From Ovis canadensis (taxonomy: Eukaryota > Chordata > Mammalia > Artiodactyla > Bovidae): 64,000 nucleotides of DNA. Below, in pieces: positions 30,651-47,790 of the stretch. The stretch's first letter is position 1. Every line of letters starts with the position of its first letter. The stretch spans positions 231,335,001-231,399,000 of the forward strand of contig NC_091247.1 in assembly GCF_042477335.2 (NCBI RefSeq), read 5' to 3'. The translations under genes were made by a program, and so were the position numbers. A model generated the notes under the pieces. The model did no database searches and was not told the origin of the DNA. It worked only from the letters and a program-made list of their open reading frames with translations.

Positions 30651-31129
30651 GGCTGAGTGCCTGCGTCACGGGCGCCGGCGGGCCTAGGTTGAGACGGGCG
30701 GTATCCACTGTGGCAACTTGTCTTGACTGTATATTGGGCTGAACCAGCTGTGCGCGAGGCCGGGAGAAGGAAGACGGGCTAATCCCGCCTTGCGCCCTCC
30801 TGCCGAGGGAAACAGTCGGGAGGAGCCCCAGGGTGGCCCCTGGTCTTTCGGCGAGTCTTCTGCAACGGCCAGCAGAGGGCTCCGCGGGCTCGCCAGCGCT
30901 GGCTGGGGATGGCCGGGCCTGCGACAGGAATAGGAACACGGAAACCACCCTCTGCTACAGCACAGGCGTCTCAGAGGCCCCTGAGAAGCCGCGAGCGTCT
31001 TGCGTGACCCTGCCACCCCAAGAACCTGGCCTTAGAGAGTGCGGGGACCCCAGAGTTGACACCTGAGTTGGACCTTGACCCCCTCACCCCCGTCAGGCCC
31101 TGCCCTGCATCTGGCTCCAGGGTCTAAGC

Positions 31130-31255
31130 TTAGAGGAAGGAAACGGCAACCCACTCCGGTGTTTTTGCCTGGAGAATGCCATGGACAGAGGAGCCTGGCT
31201 ACAGTCCAGGGGGTCTCAAGGAGTCGGACAGGCGGAGCAACTTCACAAGGACAAA
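31130..31255 (+). mobile_element. Bov-A/Bov-tA SINE fragment
   Basis: CGGCAACCCACTCCGGTGTT, TTTGCCTGGAGAATGCCATG, GACAGAGGAGCCTGGCTACA and GGAGTCGGACAGGCGGAGCA. The tRNA-like head is missing. It lies between HDAC10 and the MAPK12 3' end. Confidence 0.88.
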
Positions 31256-31481
31256 AGGGCGGGGCCAAGCCCTAACTTGGAGGCTCCAGGCTTGAGGCTC
31301 ACTGACACAGGTTGGGGGGGAGGGGTCAGCTTTGTGACCTGGGAAGGAAAGGTTGCCCAGGCCCAGTGGCTCAGGGTGGGGAGAAACTCCCAGACCAGCC
31401 TCCTTACTCCAACCAAAAACCTAAAGCTGGAGCTCCAGCCCAGGAATGAGGAGGTGAAGCAGAGCGAGACCTACAAAAGGG

Positions 31482-31487
31482 TTTATT
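31482..31487 (-). promoter_or_regulatory. MAPK12: Poly(A) signal AATAAA of MAPK12
   Basis: TTTATT on + is AATAAA on -, 441 nt past the MAPK12 stop. The 3' UTR is roughly 31465-31928. Confidence 0.8.
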
Positions 31488-31928
31488 TCGTCCAGCCGAG
31501 GGGCCACCATGTGGCCAACGTACATTCCGGGCTGGGGGCGAGGAAGCGTCCACACGGACGCCCCCAGGAGACGCTTCCCTGAGTCGGCATCCTGTTCTTC
31601 CTACTCAGCACAGTTCAGAGAAGGCAGGGTCAGAGGCCAGGACTTGATCCCAAGCCCCGTCCCACCCCACTGGCTCTGAAGCTTCTGGTGCATCCTGGGG
31701 GCGGGGACTGCTGCTGGCAGGGTCAGAGGCCAGCCCCAGGTCAGGTGGGCATCCTATCCAGAAAGTCCAGATGCTCCTCTGAGGTTAGGCTGAGATGGGG
31801 TCTGTGAGCAGAGGAACAGGCTTCCAAGAGAGGTTCCGTGGAGCATGGGGAATCCAGCCTCAGCCAAGGTCACAGTGGCAGATGGGATCTCCCGTCCAGG
31901 TGGAGCCCCAGCCAGGGCCCAGGAGTCT

Positions 31929-34900
31929 TCACAAGGCTGTCTCCTTGGAGGCCTTAGCCCCCAGCTGCCGGGGAGGCTTGAAGCTGAGCACCTCTTTATA
32001 TGTGACACCTGAGGCCAGGACAGAATCACGGGAGAAGGAGCCCACCACCCATCAGACAGGTCCACAGGCACACCAAGGGCAGGCGCCAGCGACCAAGACC
32101 AAGCGCCTGCCCGGGCCAGCGATAGCTCCTGAGATTCCACTCGGGGTGGGGATGGGGAAAACTGGGCCCAGAGCACAGGACACTGACCTAGGGGCTCACT
32201 GCCCCCCTAAATTACAGTCAGAGATCTGACTGACTGCCAGGGCTTAGGCACCAAGGCAGCTCCTTGGTCCCACACGTGCGAGTCCACTCGTGTCCGTCCA
32301 CAGGAACTGTCCACCCTGATGGGACTCCTGTAGCCAGCCCACACCCACGGCCCCTAGAGTGGCTTTGGCCCCACAGCCTGCCTCAGTGAACAGAGGATGT
32401 TGCCGGAACAAAAACCAATGTGTTCACTCGAGTGGAGCTACGCAGAGTCCCACCAGGGCACTCCAGCTTCTGAATCCAGAACATCTATGAAGCCTCAAAC
32501 AAGAGTCAAATTCCCACTGACCACCTGCATCTCGGGCTTCCTCACCAGTCCCCATGTTCCCTGCACCATGCCCAGAGCAGGCAGTCCCAAGGGAGGGGGC
32601 GCTGTCCGCCTCCCCCAGTGTGCCCACACTCGCCGGGCCAGGACAGCGACCGTCTGGGGGACCACTGGGGCTCCCAGAGCCCGGTTCAGAGGCTCGACAA
32701 CGCGTGGTCTGTGTGGTTTGCCCAGTGAGCGGCACTGTGGGGTGCCTCCCAGGCTGTCCATCTGACCCTCATGAGGGAGGGGCCAGGCCACATGGGGGAG
32801 GTCCGTGTGGAAAAGCCCTTGCTGGAAGAATGGCCTTTCCCAGGGAGACAGGAAGTGATGAGCTTGAATTCCTGACCAGGGACTTAACCGCAAACATGGT
32901 CTGTAGTAAAAGCAAAAGCTTTTACTACAGTTTGGGGTGATAACCACAGACAGGATCCTGTGGCCCATGGGTTTTGGTTTTCTGGTCTTTTTTTAGCAAC
33001 AGAAAATTTATAAGCACAAAACAGCACAGACAAGGGTGGAGCCCCCACTGGTGGCACTGAGGACCCAGGGACCCTAAGGAGCTTGGTGTGAGCAGCACAG
33101 CCGCCCGGCTCTGCCCACTCCTCCACGTCCAGGACCACAGCGCTGGCCTGAGGCTTGGCCGGGACAGGGTCTCGGACAGCAGCCACCAGGCCCACAGCTC
33201 CAGTGGCCCTACTGCTGTGTCCCTCTCTCTCTGGGGGGCCCAAAGCCACGGAGACACCACATGCTGGTTGAGGCCCCATCCAACGTGGGGCGTCAGGGAC
33301 CCGGCAGAGGGGAAGCTGGGGACCAGGCAGGCATCCCTGAGCCCAGCCTTGGGCTGAGCAGGGGCAGGCAGCCCTCAAGAGACCAGCAGGGCCCTCAGTC
33401 TGAGAGGACAGCCGGCGCAAAGCCTGGAGCGCAGAGCGCAGGTGGGGGTGCTCACTGGGCTGGAGGGGACGGGCCGGGGTGCTGAAGAAGGTGGAGGGCA
33501 GACGGGCTGCCTGGCACGGACCTGACCCTCCCAGCAGGACAAGGGTGCTGTGTGGCTGCATGGTAGGAAGGATCCTCAAAGGAGCAAAAAGGCCAGGAGA
33601 CCCAAGACGTACGAACAGAGGCCTGGGGAGGGGTTCTGAGGGGCTCCAGGTCAGCCCGGGCCCTGGCCTAGACGTGGATGGGCATGCTGGCTACTCCAGG
33701 CGCCAGGAGAGACCCAGTGCCTGGATCTGCCTTCTGACCTCCTGCTGCGCTCCTCGCTGAACCTGCATCCTGGGCAGGGGGGGGCCCGGGACCCTGAGCC
33801 TGGCCACCCGCACAGCTGACCCGGGGCCCCCACTCACGCTTCCACTCATCCAGCGTGCGGTCCACGTCGTCAAAGGACTCATCGTACTTCTGGGCCTGGG
33901 GCTCGTCCTCCGTGTCGTGCAGTGACTCGAAGTAGGGATGGGCCAGTGCCTCGGCCGCCGTCACCCGCTGCTCTGCGTCCAGCACCAGCATTTTCTCCAG
34001 GAGGCTCACGGCTACGGGGAGGGCAGGTCAGGCTGGCCGAGGGCAGCGTCCCAGGCCCGGGACCCATGCCCACCCCAGCGCCACCTACCCAGGGGGCTCG
34101 CGTTGGTCAGGACGGAGGCAAAATCCTTCTTCTCCAGCTCAGGGAGGCCCTTCATGTAGTTCTTGGCCTGCGCGGGAGGAGAGCATGAGGGGCCAGTCCC
34201 GGGCCCGTCCCCAGCCCCCGCCCGGCCCCTGGCTGACCTCATCACTTTGCAGCCTCTGCACAAACTCCGCGGGAGGCGTCCCTGTCACCTTCATGATCTC
34301 CTTCAGCTGGTCCAGGTCTTGGCCAAGGTCAGGAACACAGAGTGGGCTAGAGACGGGGCTCGCCCACCCACCTGCTCCTGGCAGATGTCCCCCCAGGTGC
34401 AGGGTAAGCCCCTCAAACCCAGCCCCAGGTGCAGGGTAAGCCCCAGTCCGCCCCTCGGTGTAGGATACGGTCGTTGCCTTTGAAGAGCGTCTTCCCTGTG
34501 ATCATCTCAGCCATGATGCAGCCCACGGACCAGATGTCCACTGAGACAGAAGCCCCTGCATGAGGGCTCCGCGGGCTGGGGAGGGGGCACACACAGACAG
34601 GGGAGGGCGGTGGAGGGGTCGTGGGCACCGGACCCATCTGGCCTGCCACCCCCCTGCCCAGCCCCCCACCCAGCTCCAAGCCTCCCCACGGAGCAGCCGC
34701 CACGGCCCCCTGGGGAGCAGGGAGCGGGTGGGCAGCTCCTCACCCGTCTGCGTGTAGCGCATCCAGTTCAAGATGACCTCGGGCGCGCGGTACCACCGGG
34801 TCACCACGTAGCCGGTCATCTCGCTGTCTGCCTGCCGGGCCAGGCCGAAGTCCAGGATCTACAGCCAGAGTCAGAGGGGGTGGGGGGCAAAGCGGTCCCT

Positions 34901-37900
34901 GGGGAGCAGGTGGGCCGACTGTGGTCCAAAAGACCCCAAGGGGCCCGGGCACAGTGGGGCCCTGGGCCAACCCTCTGGGGCTGAGGTCTCAGCCACGTGC
35001 CCCTAACCCTGCCCGCAGGGCCCCCCGTCACAGCCAGGGCCCCCAGCCCAATGGGCTGCGCCTGCCCCCAACCCTCAGTAACAGGCCCCCGGGGGTCTCC
35101 TCCCCCGCGCTCCGCCCCTGCGGCTGCCCCGGCCCAGCCAGTACCTCTGTGCAGACCCTCTCCACCCCCCTTCTCCTCAAGTGGGTATAGGCACGTGCCC
35201 GGGCCACCCCACCGAGTGCCGCCCTAGGAACCCCGCCAAGACCCAGAAGGCTGGGGTCTGGTCCGTCCACGTGGGCCTGGGCCAGCCCACCTCCGGGCCT
35301 GAGAGCAGGGGCCCAGCAGGCGGATGGGCAGGTGCAGGGGGGCCCCGAGTGCCCGGCCCCACACACCTTCAGCTCACAGTCCTCGTTCACAGCCAGGTTG
35401 CTGGGCTTCAAGTCCTGGGGACAAAGGGCGGTGTCAGCGCAGCGCCACCCAGCAGAGCCAGGGCCCGAGCAGCGCCTGAACGTGGGGGCATGGCTGGCCT
35501 CCCCACAGCCCTTCCAGGAAGGGTGGGGTACCCGCCCCAGGCTGTGTGCAGACAGGGTATTCCCTCGGTGGGACGGGCAGCTACATGAGAGCCCCTTGCA
35601 CCCACAGCCAGGAGAGGCACCTCCCCCCGGGCCAGGACTCACCCTATGGATGACGCCAGCAGCGTGGATGTACTGTGGGGACAGAGAGCGGTCAGCGGCC
35701 TTCGGCTTAGGAGCCCACACTCCAGCCAGCGCGGGGCCCCTCCCAGCCCAGCAGCCCCGTGTCCCACCTTCAGCCCCTTAAGCGTCTGGTAGACGAGGAA
35801 CTGCACCCGGTCTTCGCTCAGCTTCTCATGCTTCATGAGCTTTCCCAGGTCGGTGCCCATGAACGGCATCACCAGGTAGCTGCGGCGCACGATGGGGCAG
35901 AGACGCTCAGGGCCGCACGGGGCCCCGTCACCCTGCGGCACACAGTCCCCGCCTCCCGCGGGCCCCGTGACACCAGGCAGGTGAGGACTGTGCTTTGGCG
36001 TTTCCGAAGGGTAACCAGGGAGACCGAGGTTTGAGGCATGGGAGGGGGGCGAAAAAAAGCAGAGTGGTGCCTCTGGACAGGGGGCAAGCTGGACAGGATG
36101 GGGAGATGGGGAGACACCCCAAGCACCCCACCAGGAAGCCAGGCCAGTCTGTATGCGTCCTTGACCTCCGCAAGGCTGGGCAGCGAGGAGCCCATCTCTT
36201 CCGCTCTTGCTCGGCTGGGCCCCGGGCTCCTAGCCGAGGGGAGCGTGAGTCCAGGGGTAGCCACCTGGGCAGTCACGCGGCATGCACGGCAGAACAGTCA
36301 GCAGTGGGCCCCCTGCGCCCCTCCCCTCCCGCCGGCAAAGGTCAGCAGCTCCAGTTACAGGCACAGCCTCAGGGCCCACGTCCCGGAGCACGGGACCGCT
36401 GACAGCCCCTGGGGCCAAGACTCACACCTCTGGCACTGGAGGAGGCCCAGGTCCACCCCGCGGCACCAGGGGCATGTGGCAGACCCCTGGCCAGGCTGCA
36501 GGGCGAGGCCTGCCTCAAGGGGCCCCCGCCAACCCCAAACCTGAAGTTGACACCCAGGAGTCACCCAACACCAGCTCCCTACCCGGCCAGCCCCGGGCTG
36601 GCACTCACAAGTCCGTGAAGTCATCCAGTGTCTCATCGGGCGTGAACACGTCCAGCAGCCCAATCACCTGGGGAGGAGGCCAAGCGCCGGGTGGGCGGGG
36701 GCTCAGGCACCCCTGCAGCTGCCCACGCGCCCAGCTCTGCCCACTGGCAGCTCTACCTTGCTCTGGTAAACATGCCCACAGACAAAGGCTATTTCTGGAT
36801 GGAGACCGCGGGCACCCTCTGGGGGAGGGGCAGCCTCAAGTCCAGGGCAGCCCCCAGCCATCGAAGGAGCTCAGCCCTTGGCCTGTCCTCCCCGCTCTTC
36901 CTGTCCCTGCTGAAGACCCAGGACCAGCATGGGGGCAGCCAGCCCTTAGCAGGGACCATGCCTCTGCCAGACGGGTCCAGGCAGGCAGCACTAGGAGCAA
37001 ACTCACAGCCCCGCAGGCCTCCCCTCGGGGGGCGACAGAGCACATGGGAAGTGTGACAGCTGGCACCCAGGCCTCCAGGGACCCCGTGAAGCCTGCACAT
37101 CCAAGCGGCTGGAGGGACAGGTGGGCGTGCTGGCAGGGGGCAGGCCTGGCAGAGGCCACACGAGTGGTGGCCGAGGCAGGAGACAGAGGGCTCAGAGCAC
37201 TTGAGGAACACGGGAGAGAGGCCAGGTGGCCAAGAACCAGGCCAGGGAGCCGCCAAGGAGAAGCCGAGGAAACCGAGAGGGCCCGAGACACCAAGTGAGG
37301 GCTGCCCAGATCCCAGGAGCCGCCGCAGGGCGCTGGGCGGGCATGCCGCTGGGTGAGGCCCTGGCTGCGGTGCAGGGACACAGTGGACACGAGGCGGAGG
37401 GACACCTCCGTGACTGCCGCAGCCTCCAGGGCCAGACCTGGGTGAAGAGGCGGGGACACTCAGAGAGGGGCCAGGGGCAGGAGAAGTGTCAGGAGGTGGT
37501 TTCAGCAAGGATCCCGGAGGTTCGGGGGAGGTGTGTCAGATTGATGGAAACTTCCAGGCCTCTGCCTTGCACAGGGAGGCCAGTGCTGGAGGTGAGGGGC
37601 TGGGGTAAAGGGGGGGAGGTGGGCACAGGACGGGCAGGACTGGGGCACGCCTCAGCCTCTCGGAGACCATTTCTTCCCAGGAACACGGGGTCATGAAAGG
37701 CAGAGCCTCCCAGCTAAGGGGGGCAGCAGGGGGGCAGTCAGGAGGTCTGGGGGAAGGCAGAGAGCAGCAGCAGTGGGGAGGCCCGAGAAAGGACAGGGCT
37801 GGGAGGCCACAGGGCAGGAGCCCAGGGAGAGAGTGGACAGGCCGGGGCAAGGCGGGGAGCATGGCTGGGAGGGAGGGGACCACAGGAAGGCACTGGCAGA

Positions 37901-39278
37901 GGGGTCGGTCCTCACGTGGACAAGTCCCACGTGTGAGCAGGTGTGGCCTGCAGGTAGCAACGCTGGCGCTTGGCGGGTATCCTCCACAAAGGGGATTCCA
38001 CCCGGGAATGAGAGCAAGACCCACCCGAGGCCCTGAGTGGGTGGGCCCTGGAGCTGAGGGGAGTTTCCTGGTGGACGTGGGCACCAGGAGGTGCCAGCCC
38101 GCCATGACTGGCCAGGGTCTGGGCACCCAGGTCACCCTCAGACTGGGCAGGAGAGGCTTGCGGGCGGGGAAGCAGGCAGCTTTCAGGGTCACAGGAGGAA
38201 CTGCATGGACGAGAACGGAAGGGCCCTCTGCGGCCCGCACTGTGCAGGCAGAGGCTTGTGGCAGCCTCGTGGGGTCTCCTGTGGGCAGGTCTGGAAACAG
38301 GAGACCCCTCCCCGGTGGTGGCCGGCCCTTCCTCACACTGTGGGCGTGGGCGTCACAGGAAGGGTCTGTGTGCCCGTGGGTGGCCGGTGCCCTCCACACA
38401 CAGCTCACTGAACCCCTTCACCGTCAGAGACCCAGGCGCTCTGAGAGAGCTGACAACTCTGATTCTGCCTTCCTCCGCATTCCCAGCTGCCGCAGCCCCA
38501 GGGCTGGGGCTCAGGAGGCAGACTGGGGTAAGGAGAGGAGCTGGAGAAGCAGGGAGGGGGCAGCCGGCCAGCGCGGGGAGGGGGACCTTCCAGGAAAACC
38601 CCTCCTACCCGCTGAGGTCCCCGGGGCTCAAGTCAAGGTTGCCGGCGAGCAGGGCTGGAGCCCCGCGGCCTGGGCCATCCGCAAGCAGGCCCTGGGCCGA
38701 AGAGCCAGAGGCGGCCGCGGGACTGGCCCAGGCGGAGCGGTCGAGAAACCAGGAAGCTGTCCTCTCGACCCCGCACGCTCAGGGACACGCCCGACCCACG
38801 GCCCCCGCCCTGCCAGCCCAAGAGCGGCCCAGGGGTCTCCCGGACTGGGGCCTGGAGCCGGCGGGGGCCTGGAGCCGGCGGGGGTGAGCGGAGCGCGGCG
38901 GGGGCCTGGAGCCGGCTGGGGGGAGCGGAGTGGCGGCCCGGGCGGGACTCACGTTCTCGTGGCGCATGTGCTTCAGCAGGCGCAGCTCGCGGTAGGCGCG
39001 CTTGGCGAACAGCTCGGACTGGAAGGGCCGGTACAGCTTCTTGATGGCCACCTTGGCGCCCGTGCGGCTGTCCACCGCCGAGCTGCGGGGCGCACAGCTC
39101 AGCGAGGGGCCGGGACACCCCACCCCCGGCCGCCCCGCCCGGCCTGCACTCACCACACGGCGCCGTAGGCGCCGGAGCCCACGGGCTGCAGATCCTGGTA
39201 CACGACGCGCACCTCCCAGGCCGTCTTGGTCACTTCCTGGCGATAAAAGCCCTTGCGGGCGGGCGACGGGGAGCTCAT
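31929..39278 (-). CDS. MAPK12: Mitogen-activated protein kinase 12 (p38gamma), 12 exons, complete
   Basis: Stress-activated Ser/Thr kinase. Exons in transcript order: 39154-39278, 38953-39082, 36609-36667, 35768-35879, 35643-35672, 35367-35414, 34744-34858, 34469-34540, 34238-34317, 34089-34167, 33838-34011, 31929-32008. Total 1104 nt, 367 residues, equal to human. Start [20 protein letters not shown]. Seen: glycine loop [14 protein letters not shown] lysine, catalytic loop HRDLKPSN, DFGLA, activation motif TGY in [15 protein letters not shown], and common-docking-type acidic stretch HDTEDEP. The C-terminus SKETAL is a class I PDZ ligand (human ends KETPL); this tail is specific to p38gamma and docks syntrophin and DLG-type proteins. 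Intron 8 has U12-type signals. The 5' UTR holds a CGG run. It is a tandem paralogue of MAPK11. Confidence 0.97.
32009..33837 (-). other. MAPK12: MAPK12 intron 11 (1.8 kb)
   Basis: Mostly unique sequence. It holds a perfect short hairpin at 32901-32930 (separate entry). CCTGACCAGGGACTTAACC at about 32871-32889 could be the edge of a reversed tRNA-derived SINE, but too little is left to be sure. Confidence 0.5.
32901..32930. repeat. Perfect 13-bp inverted repeat with AAAA loop
   Basis: CTGTAGTAAAAGC (32901-32913), AAAA, GCTTTTACTACAG (32918-32930). All 13 base pairs match. It lies in MAPK12 intron 11, in locally AT-rich sequence. Confidence 0.9.
34318..34468 (-). other. MAPK12: MAPK12 intron 8, U12-type (minor spliceosome) signals
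   Basis: The donor on the coding strand is GTATCCTACA (34459-34468), starting with the U12 consensus GTATCCT. A branch-like TTCCTGAC (34328-34335) puts its adenosine 12 nt before the acceptor, the short spacing typical of U12 introns; no polypyrimidine tract precedes the AG. It splits the His codon in KGND|HLDQL. Confidence 0.8.
38847..38918. repeat. Short GC-rich tandem repeat in MAPK12 intron 2
   Basis: Three copies of GGGGCCTGGAGCCGGCG or nearly so (38847, 38864 and about 38901), the third separated by a diverged spacer. It lies about 40 bp upstream (on +) of exon 2. Confidence 0.8.
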
Positions 39279-39366
39279 GGCTGGCCGGGCACCGCCCCCG
39301 CCGCGGACACCGTGCCTCGAGGGCCGGGGACCCGGAATCCACGGGGTGACCCGGCGCGCACCCGGG

Positions 39367-39404
<38 letters not shown>

Positions 39405-39700
39405 GAAACCCGGCTCCTGGCTGTCCCGTCCGGAGCTCCGACCCCGGCCCCCGCCTGGGCCGCCCGCGGCCCCTCCCCTGCGGGATGACCAACCGGCCCG
39501 GGGCCCGGGCGCACGTGACGCCCCCGCCCTCCCCCCGGCCCCGCGCCGCTGCCCTGCGGCCCCTCCGGAAACCTGAGGCGGCGCCGCCCGGGAGGCCGGA
39601 GGCGGGGGAGGGGAGCGCCGCCGCTCAGGGCAGCCCCGGGCCCGGAGCCGACGCGGCGCCCGGACCCGCCTGCCTCCGCGCTCCGCCCTCGGGCTGGACT
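39279..39700 (-). promoter_or_regulatory. MAPK12: MAPK12 5' UTR and CpG-island promoter
   Basis: Very CpG-rich sequence upstream of the ATG. It includes twelve uninterrupted CCG units on + (CGG on the transcribed strand) at 39368-39403, and GCACGTGAC at 39511-39519, an E-box of the USF/MITF-TFE type. No TATA box. Confidence 0.75.
39368..39403. repeat. (CCG)12 triplet repeat, CGG in the MAPK12 sense
   Basis: Twelve perfect units, starting 90 nt upstream of the MAPK12 ATG. It is probably transcribed in the 5' UTR, though the transcription start is not proven. Confidence 0.93.
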
Positions 39701-41160
39701 CCCCGGGCCGAGCGCGCGGTGTCTCTGCGGGAAGCCCATGGGTCTCGTGTTTCCTCCTTCCCGCCGCGCCCCGGGGCGCTGGCCCGTCCTGGCCGCCTGA
39801 GCTTGTCAGCTTCTACCCCCATCCCCAAATCACCGTCCAGCAGTCCCGCCAACTTCCTCCCTGCACCAGAGAACTCCCACCCTGAGGCACCTGACCTGAC
39901 CTGAGCACTGGAGCGCCAACTGCCCACCCCAGGATGCCCCTTCACCCTGGGCTGACCCTCCCACCGCCAGCTCCGTTCCACCCATCTTGCCTCTATCCCC
40001 CTTTCCCTGTGAAGAAGCTGATTCCCTCTCCCAAACTCAGGGCACCTACCACGCTGGAGCAGAGGGTGGTCCTGCAGGCCCCCCACCTGGCTGGGGAGAC
40101 TGCCCAGAGATGTGCAAGCTGCCGTGCAGGTCCCGCCCCATCCAGCCCAGGCCCCAGGTTTACTCTTCAAAACACAGCCAGAGCGGCTCACTCGCCTCAG
40201 GAAGGTACGTCCGACCCCCAAGGCGAAGGGGCACCCACTTAACTTTAGAAGGGGGCATTATCGTTTCATGCGTCAGAGCCTCCTCCATCCGCTCCCCCAG
40301 CCCAGTGACCCAGGCCTGAGACACAGCGGGGTTACAAGATGCCGGGGGGCCCCAGCCACCTTCTGTGCCCTACGCCATTGATCAGCAACCCTGCAGCTCG
40401 CTGGCCCGAGCAGCTTTATACCTGCTCCACCGCAGCGAGCCGGCGCTCAGGAGCTGCAGGCTGGTCCACGGCCGCAGCCTGGGATCCCTGGAGCCACAAT
40501 CACGTTTGCCCGTGCCCCTCATGCCCTGTGGTACCCCACCTGCCTCCTCCAGGAAGCCCCCAGCTGACCCCCTGACTCCAGGCATTGAGGTACAGGGCTC
40601 CAGAAGGGTTCTGCTGCTCCTGCCCCGCCCCCAGGACTCGGCGCAGTCTAGTCTCCGGGGGTCCTCCAAGACTTGAGGCCAAGCAGCCGCGCTGACCAGG
40701 CCTCTCTGCAGGCCCAGCTCCCAGATGATCCCCACAGCCCTCCCAAGGCCCGGGGCAAAGGCACGGGATGTCCCCAGACTAGGGACACTCTGCCTGGTCC
40801 CCAGTGGGGCCTGGGCCTTCCCAGCCTGAGCTGCAGGGAGCAGCAGGGGCTGATCACTCAGTGGGCAGCCCTCCTTGACATGGAAAGAAAGGAAAGTTTC
40901 TCCCTGGCCCTGGGGAAGGCAGGCCTTTTGTTCCCCTACCCTGCATGCTCCCTGACCAGAGTGAGGGGCAGGTCTGGGTCTGGACCTGACGCTGCGCAGT
41001 GAACCTCTGAGGGCAGCGGATTGATTGTGAGTGGACATCCTGTTCTGTCCACCTCAGAGCCCGCTGGCCCTCAGGGACCGGCGGGACACGGCCCTGCTCT
41101 ACAGGCAGGAGGGGCAGCAGGAACTGGAGCCTGAGATACGAGCCATGTGGGGGGCAGGAC
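39700..41160. other. MAPK12-MAPK11 intergenic region
   Basis: About 1.4 kb. GC-rich, unique-looking, with no gene, mobile element or RNA gene recognised. Confidence 0.5.
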
Positions 41161-41164
41161 CCCC

Positions 41165-41170
41165 TTTATT
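41165..41170 (-). promoter_or_regulatory. MAPK11: Poly(A) signal AATAAA of MAPK11
   Basis: TTTATT on + is AATAAA on -, about 1.13 kb past the MAPK11 stop. This gives a 3' UTR of roughly 41148-42302, much longer than that of MAPK12. Confidence 0.8.
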
Positions 41171-42099
41171 GCAAAACTCCCGTGCAGGCACTTGACACTC
41201 AGACCTCCCTGGTCCTGCAGGGTGAGAGGTCACCGCCTGGCAGGGAAGCCCCTTGACGGCGGGCCCACACCCCCAACACATCTGGAGCAGGGGCCTGTCC
41301 CAGAGGTCGCTGGGTCCCCTCCGCTCTGGAAGGACAGAGGACAGGGCGGACCCACAGACTAGGGCACCCCAGGTCCTGGCAACAGAACCAGAGGGCGGGC
41401 AGAGGTTTCCATCCACTCAGGGCCAGGACCCACGTCCACACTCACAGCCACCTCCTGGAGGCTGGAGCTCCCAAGCCTGCCAGCCCCTCAGCGGGCCTGG
41501 ACCCCTGTGCCTCGGGAACCTTCCACAGCTCCCACGTCCACGGGGAGAGGAGATTTGCTCACAGAAATGCCCGTGGCCACCTGAGCCCCTTGCACGCTGC
41601 CCAGCAGGCTCTTAGCAAAGCCTTGCGCCCCACCCACCTCGAGGACTGAAGGCAGAGGAGGCAACGGGACAGTCACCCCCACTTGGGCCTGCGGCTGGTC
41701 ACACCGCGGCTCTCAGGAGCCCTCAGACACACACGCCTCAGTTGCTCTGACGTGGATTCCAGGACACGCGCCGCCTACAGCATGGGCAGACACGTGGCCC
41801 AGGCAGCCGCCCCACTCCCGCGCCCCCACGGAAGACCCTGTGAGCCTCAGCACTTCCAGACCGAACAGCTCCAGCCATCATTTAGGCCCTCCTTTGTCTC
41901 AGGGAAGCTCCAGCCCCAGCGTATGTGCCCCCGCCCCCACAGAGCCAGCCCTCTGGGGTCCAGGTCTGGGACACACTGCCCAGGGAGTGCTCTTCTGGCA
42001 CCCAGGTCTCCCCAGGGAGGCCCTAAAGGGACCTCAGGAGGGGGCAGGAGGACAAGGGCGTGCAGGATGCCCTGCCTGGGCTCCCACACCCGCGGCTCA

Positions 42100-47140
<5,041 letters not shown>

Positions 47141-47640
47141 CTCCGGAGCGGCCGCAGCTCGGCGCGCGCCCCGCCCCGTTCCCGGCGCCCCGCGGAGCCC
47201 CAGCCGGCTGCGGGAGGCGGGGCGGGGCGGGGCCAGGGAGGGGGTTCCCGCAGACGGACGCGCGGCTTCCAGCCGGCCCTGGGCGGCGGCTGGGCGGAAA
47301 GCGGCCTTCCCGGGGAGGGGAGGGCGGCGGCCGTGGAACGGCTCCTGGCTCCTCCCGCGGCCTCCTCCCGGGGACCGCGCGCCTCCCCCAAGCGCGCCGC
47401 GTCCGTCCTCGGCGCGGCACCGCCCGGGCCGGGCCGCTGCCACCTCCCGGGCTCGGCTCCCCGCACCCTCCCGTGCCGGCACCCAGGGCGCCACCCCTGC
47501 CCACCTGCCTTCGCCCGCACTCCTCCAGCCGCCTGCTCTGAGTCCTGCGTCTCCCCGCTCCAGCCTGCTCGGGGCGGGCACCCCTCCTCTCCCGGCTCCT
47601 CATCCGGGCCTTGCACCCCTCCCCTCCCCCAGCGAGCTCC
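47141..47640 (-). promoter_or_regulatory. MAPK11: MAPK11 promoter region, CpG island
   Basis: CpG- and GC-rich sequence upstream of the ATG at 47140, with GGGGCGGGGC-type Sp1 sites near 47218-47232 and no TATA box close by. It fades toward 47650, where AT-rich sequence begins. Confidence 0.65.
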
Positions 47641-47694
47641 TCCTGGAATGAAGGCAGAATCCTCTAAATCAGAGAAGCCAGGGCGAACCATGGG

Positions 47695-47790
47695 ACATAT
47701 ATATATTTATATTCATATACATATTTTTCAGATAAATATGTAAATGAATATTTACATACCCCCAATAAAAGCTAGGCATTTGGTTGGGTA
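47695..47790. other. AT-rich island upstream of MAPK11
   Basis: About 80 bp of almost pure A/T (ATATATATATTTATATTC and on to GTAAATGAATATTTACATAC) in an otherwise 65-75% GC region. It contains the near-palindrome GTAAAT-GAAT-ATTTAC and CCCAATAAAAGC. No gene model uses it. Confidence 0.8.

Noticed and set aside
30047-30742. 231-codon + strand frame in the HDAC10-MAPK12 intergenic region
   Set aside because: Arg/Gly/Pro-rich composition expected of CpG-island DNA; no recognisable domain.
34393-34444. Two copies of CCAGGTGCAGGGTAAGCCCC in MAPK12 intron 8, donor-like on +
   Set aside because: The gene is on -, so these are not donors; a small local duplication without further support.
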